From: JBJXHC01 sp046160825 | GTDB taxonomy: Bacteria; Bacteroidota; Ignavibacteria; UBA10030; UBA6906 | Reading direction: 5' to 3' | Assembly: GCA_046160825.1 (NCBI GenBank) | Contig: JBJXHC010000081.1 | Coordinates: 1-29,894 of the forward strand | Length of the DNA stretch: 29,894 bases | Notes under the pieces: model-generated | Databases searched by the model: none | The model's input: only the letters and a program-made list of their open reading frames with translations | What the model was told of the DNA's origin: nothing | Part shown: piece after piece, positions 8,803 to 16,388 of the stretch | Layout of the letters: every line of letters begins with the position of its first letter | How positions within the stretch are numbered: the stretch's first letter is position 1 | Made by a program: the position numbers and the translations under genes

Positions 8803-9445
8803 TCCGCATTCATCAGCAGTGGCTCATCACTTTGAAGATATGCCCCAACAGCGTGAAGCAGCTACGCTCGGTATGTGGGCCTTCCTCGCAACGGAAGTTC
8901 TCTTCTTTGGTGGCCTGTTTATTTCCTACCTCGTGTATCGCTCTTCGAATCCGGAAATGTTTGTAGCGGCAAGTCAGAAACTGGACGTTATGCTCGGTGC
9001 CGTCAATACGTTTATTCTCCTCGGCAGTAGTCTGACCATGGCTCTGGCAGTACACGCGGCTCAGGAGGGAAAGCGTACCCAAACTGTACGGTTTATGATC
9101 TTCACCCTCTTGCTGGGGCTTGTATTTCTCGGTATCAAGAGCTATGAGTACGCTCATAAATTCGAGGAGGGATTATTCCCAGGTGCGGGATTTCGATTTG
9201 AGGAGCCGTTCGCGCAGAGTGCGCAGATTTACTTCTCACTCTATTTTGCCATGACGGGCATTCATGGATTACACATGATCATCGGCATGGTGATTCTTGT
9301 GATTATGATTGTTTTTGCCCGACGTGGTAAATACACGGCAGAGTACTACCAGCCCGTTGAACTCTTTGGCCTTTATTGGCACTTTGTTGACATTGTCTGG
9401 ATATTCCTATACCCGTTATTGTATCTCATCCGTGTCCATGCATAG
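8795..9445 (+). CDS. coxC: Cytochrome c oxidase subunit III
   Basis: A 216-residue membrane protein with five predicted TM helices. It shows the family hallmarks TEVLFFGGLFISYLVYR near residue 33, an FAMTGIHGLHMIIGM helix near 150, and the terminal ELFGLYWHFVDIVWIFLYPL near 188. Subunit III stabilises subunit I and its proton-pumping activity. The start is GTG at 8795, overlapping coxA by 8 bases; no better ATG is available upstream. The length is that of the five-helix bacterial form rather than the seven-helix form. It is followed after 6 bases by coxD. Confidence 0.95.
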   Translation: MSDPHSSAVAHHFEDMPQQREAATLGMWAFLATEVLFFGGLFISYLVYRSSNPEMFVAASQKLDVMLGAVNTFILLGSSLTMALAVHAAQEGKRTQTVRFMIFTLLLGLVFLGIKSYEYAHKFEEGLFPGAGFRFEEPFAQSAQIYFSLYFAMTGIHGLHMIIGMVILVIMIVFARRGKYTAEYYQPVELFGLYWHFVDIVWIFLYPLLYLIRVHA

Positions 9446-9451
9446 AGTACG

Positions 9452-9721
9452 ATGATCGTTCCAAAGAGAACATACTACAAGGTTGCGATTGCCCTGCTCG
9501 GTCTGTTTATCCTTACTGTCGCAGCGGCGTACATAGATCTTGGCAGATTCAACATACTTGTGGCACTTACAATTGCCGTTGTGAAGGCGGTTCTTGTCGT
9601 CTTGTACTTTATGCACGTCCGATACGGTACAAAGCTGGTCAGGATTTTTGCCTGTGCCGGTTTTTTCTGGCTTGTTATCATGTTTGCGCTCACTATGAGT
9701 GATTATGTCACTCGCTATTGA
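9452..9721 (+). CDS. coxD: Cytochrome c oxidase subunit IV (prokaryotic COX4/CyoD-like)
   Basis: An 89-residue protein made almost wholly of three TM helices, with the typical sequence ALTIAVVKAVLVVLYFMHVR near residue 38. Small subunit IV proteins of this family help assemble the CuB site or stabilise the oxidase (family knowledge). It begins 6 bases after coxC and is the last gene of the act-cox operon: the next gene on this strand is 440 bases away and a - strand gene lies between. No U-tract terminator on the + strand is visible. The hairpin at 9763-9790 could serve weakly in this direction. Confidence 0.9.
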   Translation: MIVPKRTYYKVAIALLGLFILTVAAAYIDLGRFNILVALTIAVVKAVLVVLYFMHVRYGTKLVRIFACAGFFWLVIMFALTMSDYVTRY

Positions 9722-9757
9722 GGGTGAGTGGTTGGAAGGGGGCCGGTGGGGTAACAC

Positions 9758-9790
9758 AAAAAAATGCCCTCCTCGTTTGAGGAAGGCATT
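9758..9790 (-). terminator. Rho-independent terminator of the zinc-ribbon gene
   Basis: Twelve-base arms at 9763-9774 and 9779-9790, with one mismatch and a four-base loop. Read on the - strand the stem is followed by a run of seven T. It lies 31 bases after the stop of the small - strand gene. On the + strand there is no T run after the stem, so termination of the cox operon here is uncertain. Confidence 0.8.
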
Positions 9791-9820
9791 CATACTTTCA
9801 TGCACGCAAGGAATACGGAA

Positions 9821-9985
9821 TCAGATGTCCGTTTTCAGATAGAACGGCAGGTTTCGACGCATTTTCTCCCGCTGCTGCTTATACTGAATCTCTTTCTTCC
9901 TACAATCGGGGCACCGATATGAGCCGGTCTGTCCGCGGAACTGGTTCCCACAATCCCTGCAAACATTGACTGCGATTTTCTTCAT
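9821..9985 (-). CDS. Small zinc-ribbon protein of unknown function (54 aa)
   Basis: A 54-residue protein read on the - strand from ATG at 9985. It begins MKKIAVNVCRDCGNQF, has a second pair in YRCPDCRKK, and ends in a basic tail and NLPFYLKTDI. Cys9-x2-Cys12 and Cys25-x2-Cys28 make a four-cysteine zinc-ribbon-like site; the region after residue 29 is rich in Lys, Arg and Gln and probably helical. A purine-rich GGAAAG lies about 6 bases before the start. A promoter-like pair lies at 10020-10048 and a strong terminator follows, so it looks like a complete monocistronic gene. I do not recognise the family. Ribosome association or nucleic acid binding would fit the charge and fold but is a guess. 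Confidence 0.75.
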   Translation of the reverse strand: MKKIAVNVCRDCGNQFRGQTGSYRCPDCRKKEIQYKQQREKMRRNLPFYLKTDI

Positions 9986-10019
9986 TTGGAGCTTTCCTTT
10001 TACGTCTAGTTACAGGTTC

Positions 10020-10048
10020 AATATACACAATACATTAACCAAAACCAA
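10020..10048 (-). promoter_or_regulatory. Sigma70-like promoter for the zinc-ribbon gene
   Basis: On the - strand, TTGGTT (10043-10048), a 17-base spacer and TATATT (10020-10025). The expected transcript start is about 27 bases before the ATG at 9985. Assignment is by consensus similarity only. Confidence 0.5.
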
Positions 10049-10088
10049 GCCAAAAATGTTCCACGGGGTTTCCCGGTTCGGGATTATT

Positions 10089-10117
10089 TTGCTAATCCAT
10101 GCTCGAATTCATATCTT
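10089..10117 (+). promoter_or_regulatory. Sigma70-like promoter for lysC operon
   Basis: TTGCTA (10089-10094), a 17-base spacer and TATCTT (10112-10117), ending 42 bases before the lysC ATG. Just upstream, a small 5-bp hairpin (TCCCG-GTT-CGGGA, 10071-10083) is followed by TTATTTT. No lysine riboswitch-like structure fits in this short leader. Confidence 0.4.
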
Positions 10118-10159
10118 CACCAGTGGTAAACTGAGCCTTTTAAGAGAAAAGCACGCCCG

Positions 10160-11560
10160 ATGATCGTTATGAAGTTCGGTGGCACCTCCAATGAGGATGC
10201 CGCAGCAATGTCCAACGTTGTCAGAATCGTCAAATCCCACCTCTCTTTTCAGCCCGTGGTTGTCATTTCCGCGATTGCGAAGGCTACAAACGAACTGGAA
10301 AAAACAGCCCGTATTGCTGCGTTAGGAGATGAAACCGAGGCTATTGCAATCGTATCAAGTCTGTTTGAACGTCATACCAGAATAATTGATAATCTGATCA
10401 AATCAAGGTCCAGCGCCGCCGAACTTGAAGCGGTTCTATTCCATCATTTGAACGAAATCAAAGCCATTGTCAAGGGCATTTCCATTCTCCGTGAACTGAC
10501 TCCCCGCTCCAAGGATGCAATTTGCTCCTATGGAGAACGTCTTTCCTCTCGGATAGTCGCCGTAGCCCTTCAAGAGGCAGGTGTGAAGGCACTCTGGGTT
10601 GATGCCAGGGATTTCATGGTGACCGACGAGAATTTCGGACGGGCTGAGCCCATTGTCGAAATCGTCGAACAACGATTGAAAGACAATATTCTTCCGCTTA
10701 TCAGCGCCGGTAGTGTTCCCGTGACTCAAGGCTTTATCGGGGTTACCCACGATGGAGCGTACACGACCATGGGACGCGAAAGCTCTGACTATTCAGCGTC
10801 AATTATTGCTGCGGCGATGAACGCCGATCGTGTTCAAATCTGGACTGACGTCGATGGGATTCTCACATGCGACCCCCGCGTCATAAAGAACCCGCGGAAA
10901 ATCCGGCAAATGACTTTCGCAGAGGCATTTGAATTGTCATATTTTGGGGCGAAGGTACTTCATCCCAACACAATGCTTCCGGTTCTTGAGAAGGGAATCC
11001 CTGTACAAATTCTCAATTCGAAACGTGAAGCAAGTACAGGCACGTGGGTTAATGCGAATCCCGGCGCCGCCGCCCCGGTGATCAAGTCCATCGCCTACAA
11101 AAATAACATGGTGATTGTTACTGTAAGCCCGAAGAAGAGGTTGAACCAATATCTTTTTTGGGAAGGCGTTTTCAACATCCTCAATCGGCATAACGTCCTC
11201 TCCGGTCTGATGGTGACTTCGGAGTACAGTATTTCCCTGGCCTTGGAACAGAAGTACATGACGGACGGCCTGCTGCATGAACTACAGAAGCTTGGAACAG
11301 CACACGTGATGGAAAAAAAGGGGAGTGTGTGTCTGGTGGGCGATGGAATCCGCAGCCGTAGCAATATCATCGAACGCGTATTCGGTTCTCTGGGATCAAT
11401 GAATGTTGCTTTGATTTCGTTCGGTGCATCCGATTCCAGTCTCACGTTTGTGATTGACGAAGATCAGATTCCTGAAGCTCTCAACAGGCTTCACGAGGAG
11501 TTCTTCAATGTAAATGAAAGCAGTGAGATTTTTGAAGAAGTCCCTCCAGTCAATAAGTAA
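10160..11560 (+). CDS. lysC: Aspartate kinase (monofunctional, with ACT domains)
   Basis: A 466-residue aspartokinase that phosphorylates aspartate, the first step to lysine, threonine, methionine and diaminopimelate. The nucleotide-binding KFGGTS is at residues 5-10. Other catalytic-domain signatures are a TQGFIG segment near residue 190, the TMGRESSDYSA loop near 203 (TLGRGGSD in many homologues), and the IWTDVDGILTCDPR motif near 230. The C-terminal third carries two ACT-like regulatory segments, one near residues 312-385 and one near 390-460 (NVALISFGASDSS), so feedback inhibition is likely. Length is normal and no homoserine dehydrogenase domain is fused. Start ATG at 10160 is used; ATG at 10169 is an alternative. 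The last 47 bases overlap nth. Confidence 0.94.
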   Translation: MIVMKFGGTSNEDAAAMSNVVRIVKSHLSFQPVVVISAIAKATNELEKTARIAALGDETEAIAIVSSLFERHTRIIDNLIKSRSSAAELEAVLFHHLNEIKAIVKGISILRELTPRSKDAICSYGERLSSRIVAVALQEAGVKALWVDARDFMVTDENFGRAEPIVEIVEQRLKDNILPLISAGSVPVTQGFIGVTHDGAYTTMGRESSDYSASIIAAAMNADRVQIWTDVDGILTCDPRVIKNPRKIRQMTFAEAFELSYFGAKVLHPNTMLPVLEKGIPVQILNSKREASTGTWVNANPGAAAPVIKSIAYKNNMVIVTVSPKKRLNQYLFWEGVFNILNRHNVLSGLMVTSEYSISLALEQKYMTDGLLHELQKLGTAHVMEKKGSVCLVGDGIRSRSNIIERVFGSLGSMNVALISFGASDSSLTFVIDEDQIPEALNRLHEEFFNVNESSEIFEEVPPVNK

Positions 11561-12302
11561 CCCATCGAAACTCCGCTCCCGGGTTCGCACCATTGCCGTT
11601 GCATTGGAGCGCTCTCTCGGGATTACCCGACAACGTGACCAACTTCCTGATCCGTTGGAAATGCTCATCGCAACCATTCTCTCGCAGAACACAAACGACA
11701 AGAACAGCCATCGTGCGTATGTTCGATTGAAGGAGATGTATCCCGGTTGGGACAAGCTTGCGAAGGCTCCTCTTCAACGAATAAAGACTGCCATTCGCAT
11801 TGGAGGAATGGCGAATCAGAAATCCCTCCGCATTAAGCAGACCCTCGCCGTAGTCCATCGCCGATTTGGTGTTTATGATCTTGTTGATATTCATACAATG
11901 ACCGATGATCAGGTTATTGAGGAATTAACTGCAATCAAGGGTGTCGGAGTAAAGACAGCCTCTTGTGTTCTGCTCTTCTCAATGGGGCGCGATGTGTTTC
12001 CCGTGGATACGCACGTCCATCGAATATGCAATCGACTTGGTTTTGTTGACACGAAGACGCCTGAACAGACATTTCACCAGATGCATGGGTTTTTCCCAAA
12101 AGGGAAAGGGTATACCTTTCATACAAATCTGATCCGGTTTGGCCGTTCGATTTGTCGCTCAAACAATCCCACCTGCGGTAGTTGTCCAATATCCGGAATG
12201 TGTACATACGAGGCCAAGAACTTTCGACAGACTCTGCCGCTCGAACGCTCGCGCAAGAATCGGGATTTCATGCTTCTTGACAATATCCAGTTTCCGTCAT
12301 GA
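11514..12302 (+). CDS. nth: Endonuclease III-like DNA glycosylase/AP lyase
   Basis: A 262-residue HhH-GPD base-excision repair enzyme that removes oxidised pyrimidines and cuts abasic sites. Readable elements are the LSQNTND segment near residue 57, the hairpin-helix-hairpin KGVGVKTA with catalytic Lys147, the catalytic Asp165 in VDTHVHR, and the [4Fe-4S] loop C214-x6-C-x2-C-x5-C230, identical in spacing to E. coli Nth. It is about 50 residues longer than E. coli Nth because of extra N- and C-terminal tails. A GAGGAG at 11495-11500 and an ATG-TAA start-stop pair at 11508-11513 precede the chosen ATG inside the 3' end of lysC. Its stop overlaps the next gene as ATGA. Its operon placement between lysC and glycosyltransferases shows no obvious functional link. 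Confidence 0.93.
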   Translation: MKAVRFLKKSLQSISNPSKLRSRVRTIAVALERSLGITRQRDQLPDPLEMLIATILSQNTNDKNSHRAYVRLKEMYPGWDKLAKAPLQRIKTAIRIGGMANQKSLRIKQTLAVVHRRFGVYDLVDIHTMTDDQVIEELTAIKGVGVKTASCVLLFSMGRDVFPVDTHVHRICNRLGFVDTKTPEQTFHQMHGFFPKGKGYTFHTNLIRFGRSICRSNNPTCGSCPISGMCTYEAKNFRQTLPLERSRKNRDFMLLDNIQFPS

Positions 12303-13327
12303 TAGACCGCCAGCTTGTCAAGAAAATACTTGTCATCAAACTTCGTGCTGTCGGCGACGTGCTTCTTTCCACGATCGTCTTGAAGAACTTGCGTCTTGCC
12401 TTTCCCGATACTGAGTTGGATTTTCTTACCGAGCCGCCGAGTGATGATATTATACGGGGAAATCCAAACGTGAACGGCCTCCTCATTTATGACCGTTCAT
12501 CAATGAGTGGGCTTGGTCTAATCCGGTTGGTTCGGAACCGTGGTTATGACCTGGTCATTGACCTCTTTGGGAATCCGCGTACCGCGCTCGTGACCCGGTT
12601 AAGCGGTGCCCGATACCGGGTCGGGTACAAGTTTCGTGGAAGAACATACGCGTACAATATTCTCGTCGAGCCGAGGGGAGGAGAAGTCCATAACACACAA
12701 TTTAATCTGGATGCCCTGGAACGCATCGGGGTTGCAATTCAAGATCGCAATCTCTACTTTCCAATCGCTTCCGCTGACGAGGAGTATGTGCAGGGATTCC
12801 TTGCTGAATCACAACTGACGGGAAGGCGATTGATAGCGCTGAACACAGGCGGTGGCTGGTATACGAAGAGGTGGCCCATTGAGCGATTTGCAAAACTGGC
12901 AGATAGGATATCAGAAACATTGAATGCAACCGTTGTACTTACTTGGGGGCCCGGACAGCTTGAGGAGGTTCGGCAGGTAGCGGGGATGATGCAGAATAGT
13001 GCATTTATCCCTCCGCCGACAACATTGCCTCAACTTGGAGCGCTGCTCAAGAAGTGTACAGTGGTCATCAGCAACGATTCAGGGCCGATGCACATTACAG
13101 CGGCCGTGGGTGTTCCGGTGTTGGGGATCTTTGGACCGACGAACACGAAACTGCAAGGGCCTTACGGAGATCGTCACATGGTCATACGGAATGAATCCGT
13201 TGAGTGCCTTGGCTGTAATCTCACAACATGTCCGATCAAACATCCTTGTATGCAAGAGCTTTCAGTCGAGACGGTCTATTCAGCTACAGTGGCACTCTTG
13301 TCGAAGAACCAAATATCCCTATCATGA
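12299..13327 (+). CDS. Glycosyltransferase family 9 (heptosyltransferase-like), first copy
   Basis: A 342-residue GT9 enzyme related to LPS heptosyltransferases (WaaC/WaaF/WaaQ), which transfer heptose from an ADP-heptose donor to the inner core on the cytoplasmic side of the membrane. The N-terminus has ILVIKLRAVGDVLLSTIVL, and the donor-binding hallmark SNDSGPMHITAAVGVPVLGI is near residue 258. A cysteine cluster C-x2-C-x4-C-x5-C (CLGCNLTTCPIKHPC) is near residue 302, and the downstream paralogue has the same spacing. Start ATG at 12299 overlaps the nth stop, and the gene ends in an ATGA overlap with the second GT9 gene. The exact acceptor sugar cannot be read from sequence. Confidence 0.9.
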   Translation: MIDRQLVKKILVIKLRAVGDVLLSTIVLKNLRLAFPDTELDFLTEPPSDDIIRGNPNVNGLLIYDRSSMSGLGLIRLVRNRGYDLVIDLFGNPRTALVTRLSGARYRVGYKFRGRTYAYNILVEPRGGEVHNTQFNLDALERIGVAIQDRNLYFPIASADEEYVQGFLAESQLTGRRLIALNTGGGWYTKRWPIERFAKLADRISETLNATVVLTWGPGQLEEVRQVAGMMQNSAFIPPPTTLPQLGALLKKCTVVISNDSGPMHITAAVGVPVLGIFGPTNTKLQGPYGDRHMVIRNESVECLGCNLTTCPIKHPCMQELSVETVYSATVALLSKNQISLS

Positions 13328-14484
13328 AGAAGCAATCGAAGAAAAAGAAGGCCAGGTTGCGTATTCCCGATTGCAAGCACTTTACCGGATACAAACCCTG
13401 CTTCCCCGATACGCGATGTTACCAAGAGTGTGTTGACAACGATCCAATTGGGAAGAAAATCCTCATCGTCAACCTCGATGCGATGGGCAACGTGCTCGTC
13501 ACAGCGAGTATTCTCCCACCCTTGAAGAAAAAGTACCCACGCAGCACCGTCTATTGGATCACACTGAAGAACGCAGCACCTCTTCTTGCCAACAATCCTC
13601 TTATTGACAGAGTGTACCTTTGGGAACCGGAGAGTTGGCTCATACTTCAGCAAATGAAGTTTGACGTTGTTCTAAATGTTGACAAATCCGGACGCTCGTG
13701 CGCGTTTACGAACAGCCTCACGGCCACGAAGAAATTGGGATTCGCGTTGAATAAGAATGGCGTGATTGTTCCCTTGAACAAAGAGGCGAGAGAGAATTTT
13801 ATTCTTGGTTTGGATGATCACTTGAAGTTCCGTGTCAACCAGAAAACTGTGTCGCAACTGCAATGTGAACAGTTCCAACTTAAATACAAACGTGACAGGT
13901 ATCTGGTACACTTGTCCGATGCTGAAAAGGCCTTCTGTGAGGAATATAAGCGAAGCCTCGGACTCAGTGGCAAGGAATTGGTGGTGGGATTCAACACGGG
14001 ATGCTCGGAGTTGTACCCCAACAAAAAAATGACAATTGAACAACATGTTACTCTCATCAAACGATTATCATTCGAGTCAGGTGTGCGGCTGGTGCTCCTC
14101 GGTGGTCCGGAGGATATGCTGCGGAACGCGGAGATCTATCGACAGGTGGGAGACGCCGTCATTAATACGCCAACGACCGAGGGTGTGCGACGTGGGCTTT
14201 GCTATGTGAACATATGCGATGTGGTCATTTCGGGGGATTCGTTTGGGATGCATGCGGCAATTGCATTGCAGAAATATGTGATTGTATGGTTCGGAGTAAG
14301 CTGTTGGACAGAAATTGATCTGTTTGAGAATGGTGTTAAACTGATTCCGGAAGGTCTGGCATGTTCGCCGTGCTGGAAGAAAAAGTGTCCCTATAATCTC
14401 GAGTGCATTCAGATGATTGATCTTGATGCAGTGGTCCACCACGTTTTGACTCACCGATCCGGAAGGTTTCACCGGGTTCAGTAA
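13324..14484 (+). CDS. Glycosyltransferase family 9 (heptosyltransferase-like), second copy
   Basis: A 386-residue GT9 protein starting at ATG 13324, which overlaps the previous stop (ATGA). The frame is open up to 13228 but that extension lies wholly inside the first copy, so the later start is preferred. A Lys/Arg-rich N-terminus is followed by Cys17, Cys26, Cys32 and Cys36, then ILIVNLDAMGNVLVTASILP, the usual GT9 beginning. The donor-site region reads VVISGDSFGMHAAIALQKYV near residue 300, where the usual DSGPMH becomes DSFGMH. The C-terminal cluster C-x2-C-x4-C-x5-C (CSPCWKKKCPYNLEC) matches the first copy. The pair probably acts one after the other in lipopolysaccharide or glycan core synthesis. 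Confidence 0.88.
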   Translation: MKKQSKKKKARLRIPDCKHFTGYKPCFPDTRCYQECVDNDPIGKKILIVNLDAMGNVLVTASILPPLKKKYPRSTVYWITLKNAAPLLANNPLIDRVYLWEPESWLILQQMKFDVVLNVDKSGRSCAFTNSLTATKKLGFALNKNGVIVPLNKEARENFILGLDDHLKFRVNQKTVSQLQCEQFQLKYKRDRYLVHLSDAEKAFCEEYKRSLGLSGKELVVGFNTGCSELYPNKKMTIEQHVTLIKRLSFESGVRLVLLGGPEDMLRNAEIYRQVGDAVINTPTTEGVRRGLCYVNICDVVISGDSFGMHAAIALQKYVIVWFGVSCWTEIDLFENGVKLIPEGLACSPCWKKKCPYNLECIQMIDLDAVVHHVLTHRSGRFHRVQ

Positions 14485-14508
14485 CTTCCCCAATCAGCCT
14501 TGAACTGC

Positions 14509-15429
14509 TCAGAGGTTGAGTGAGAGGGCGATTGTGTGTGTGCTACCGAGATCATTGGAAAGAGGAGCGAAAGCGTAGTCGAGGGTAAACATTCCATATG
14601 TTACCCCGACGCCTGCAGAAAAACCCCGCGCTTCTGATCCCAATTGATATCCCGTCCGCACAGCGATCATCTGTTGAAACGAAATCTCTCCTCCAACACC
14701 CACCAGAGATACACCATCTGGAAAAATGTGAATCAGATCGGCAGCGATAAGCACTGCCGATGATATGTCGGGAATCTCCATATGATAGGCGGGTCCTACT
14801 CTTGCATAAGTCGGCAGGGTCGAACTTTCAGTCCTGAGTTTGCTGACGCTTCCGATATTGGCAATTGTCGCTCCAACCGCGAGACCTTCAATCGGGGTGA
14901 CGATCTGCGTGCCGATATCGAACGCAAACCCCGAAGCTTCATCAACGAGAAGTTTTTCATAGAGAAACTTCGCCGTGACTCCTCCGCTGATATTTTCGCC
15001 GAACATCTGGGCATAGGAAACACCAAGAGAGAAATTCCTTGCCGTGAATGTTCCTTCAGCCGCTCCAGGTCTCCTGCGAATTTCAATTTCGGAAACAGTC
15101 GTATTGTTCAGGGAAATGCCGAAAGCACTCTCATCGCCCAACGAGCTGCGGACCCCAAGAAACTGAGTTCGGGCATCTTGAATCCATTCCTTGTGCATAA
15201 ACAATAATTGTGTTCCATCGTCCGGATGTTCAGCTTGCACCAAACCGGCAGGATTGTAGAATGTTGCTGCCGCCCCGGAAACATGCGCACTGGTGGCATC
15301 GGACATTGCCACTGCCTGGCCTGATATTCCGAGTTTGAGAAAAGAGAATCCTGATTCTCCAACCCCGGCTATAGCAAATTGTAAGGAGAGGAGGGCTATC
15401 GCGACAATTACGATACATTTGTTTCTCAT
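14509..15429 (-). CDS. PorV/PorQ-like outer membrane protein, first copy
   Basis: A 306-residue protein with a signal peptide (MRNKCIVIVAIALLSLQFAIA) and the PorV/UPF0164 pattern. GFSFLKLGISGQAVAMSDA leads to the conserved AATFYNPAGLV near residue 55, followed by alternating hydrophobic strands and a terminal THTIALSLNL strand expected of a barrel. In Bacteroidota, PorV shuttles or binds the C-terminal domains of type IX secretion substrates, and PorQ-like relatives have similar folds. The start at 15429 is preferred over an upstream ATG at 15516 because it gives a clean signal peptide and overlaps the upstream stop by one base (TAATG). It is the last gene of the - strand surface operon and converges with the GT9 gene 24 bases away. 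Confidence 0.82.
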   Translation of the reverse strand: MRNKCIVIVAIALLSLQFAIAGVGESGFSFLKLGISGQAVAMSDATSAHVSGAAATFYNPAGLVQAEHPDDGTQLLFMHKEWIQDARTQFLGVRSSLGDESAFGISLNNTTVSEIEIRRRPGAAEGTFTARNFSLGVSYAQMFGENISGGVTAKFLYEKLLVDEASGFAFDIGTQIVTPIEGLAVGATIANIGSVSKLRTESSTLPTYARVGPAYHMEIPDISSAVLIAADLIHIFPDGVSLVGVGGEISFQQMIAVRTGYQLGSEARGFSAGVGVTYGMFTLDYAFAPLSNDLGSTHTIALSLNL

Positions 15430-16388
15430 TATAACACCACCGATAGTGAAATCACGTGCATTCCGGTTGACACAAATGGTTCGACAACGTATGCGTAGTT
15501 CAGAGCGGGCACCCAATCGCCAAATCCTTTTCGTACAGTAAATCCAAATGTCGGTTTGATTCCATTCCCCTTTTCCTTCAGGTCGATTCTATCTATTCCC
15601 GCGCGCAACGTGAGTTCAGGAATCAAAGGTACTTCCACACCGACCCGCGCTAACAGAGTCTTTTGATTGCTTGCTTCAACATCAACGGCGACGAGACCCA
15701 TGCTATCCGGGAGAATATATGACGCTCCGAAGGAAAATAGGATCGGAAATTTGTCGATTGTACTGTTGCCATCTTGCCCATACAGAATCGATGTGTCCCA
15801 TTTGTATTCGGAATTAATGTCGCGTACACTTGCACCGATGGTTATGCTCTCGGACACTTTCATCATTCCCCCGAAGTCGAGGCCAACAATCGTGGATGCG
15901 ACGTCTGTGTAGAGGCGATGATGATACAGTTTGAGAGTAATGCCGAGACTCAGTCCCCCCTTGAACTGATTTGCGAAGGCAAGGAATATCTGGTTCTCGG
16001 AGGTATTCAGAGGGCCGGTGGGTTCACCGTCGAAATCCCGACCGTCAATGTCTGAAACCCCGGAATTGATAATGCCGAATGCGATGCCCGCAGAGGGATG
16101 CACGGGCTGGGTATAACTCAGGAAATTGAGCTTCCTGTCGAGCGAGAGTATCCCGAACGTGGCTGCGATGTTGATGTCCCGCGCAAACGGTAGTGCGGCA
16201 GGATTGTAATATCCGACAAGATCACCAGTCGAAACTGCGGTCATTGCGTTGCCCAATCCGATCCCTCGCGCTCCAAATCCCATTCTGCTGAACGCGCCGG
16301 CTTTACCTCCGAATTGTGCAGACGCATGCTGGGCAAGAAAAAGAATCCCACAGCTGAGAATCAAAGGGATAAATACTCGAGTTCTCAT
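15429..16388 (-). CDS. PorV/PorQ-like outer membrane protein, second copy
   Basis: A 319-residue paralogue of the next gene. It has a signal peptide (residues 1-24, ending QHASAQ), then FSRMGFGARGIGLGNAMTAV and the hallmark GYYNPAALPFA near residue 60, followed by long amphipathic strands and a terminal HVISLSVVL strand. The same PorV/UPF0164 family applies. It starts directly after the stop of the Asp-box protein gene (TAG then ATG with no gap) and its stop overlaps the downstream copy. The two copies are clearly diverged, so they may serve different substrates. The role as a docking or shuttle partner for the T9SS-like protein next door is inferred from gene order. Confidence 0.82.
   Translation of the reverse strand: MRTRVFIPLILSCGILFLAQHASAQFGGKAGAFSRMGFGARGIGLGNAMTAVSTGDLVGYYNPAALPFARDINIAATFGILSLDRKLNFLSYTQPVHPSAGIAFGIINSGVSDIDGRDFDGEPTGPLNTSENQIFLAFANQFKGGLSLGITLKLYHHRLYTDVASTIVGLDFGGMMKVSESITIGASVRDINSEYKWDTSILYGQDGNSTIDKFPILFSFGASYILPDSMGLVAVDVEASNQKTLLARVGVEVPLIPELTLRAGIDRIDLKEKGNGIKPTFGFTVRKGFGDWVPALNYAYVVEPFVSTGMHVISLSVVL

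Noticed and set aside
9986..10159. Lysine riboswitch upstream of lysC
   Set aside because: The leader after the likely promoter is only about 40 bases and shows no L-box-like helices.
9966..10163. 65-codon + strand frame between the zinc-ribbon gene and lysC
   Set aside because: It overlaps both promoter-like elements and the lysC start, and its product is low-complexity with no clear ribosome site.
13228..13323. Longer N-terminus for the second GT9 gene
   Set aside because: The extension lies wholly inside the first GT9 gene, while ATG 13324 makes an ATGA overlap like the preceding junction.
15430..15516. Longer N-terminus for the downstream PorV-like gene
   Set aside because: It would bury the signal peptide at residue 30 and overlap the upstream gene; ATG 15429 forms a TAATG junction.
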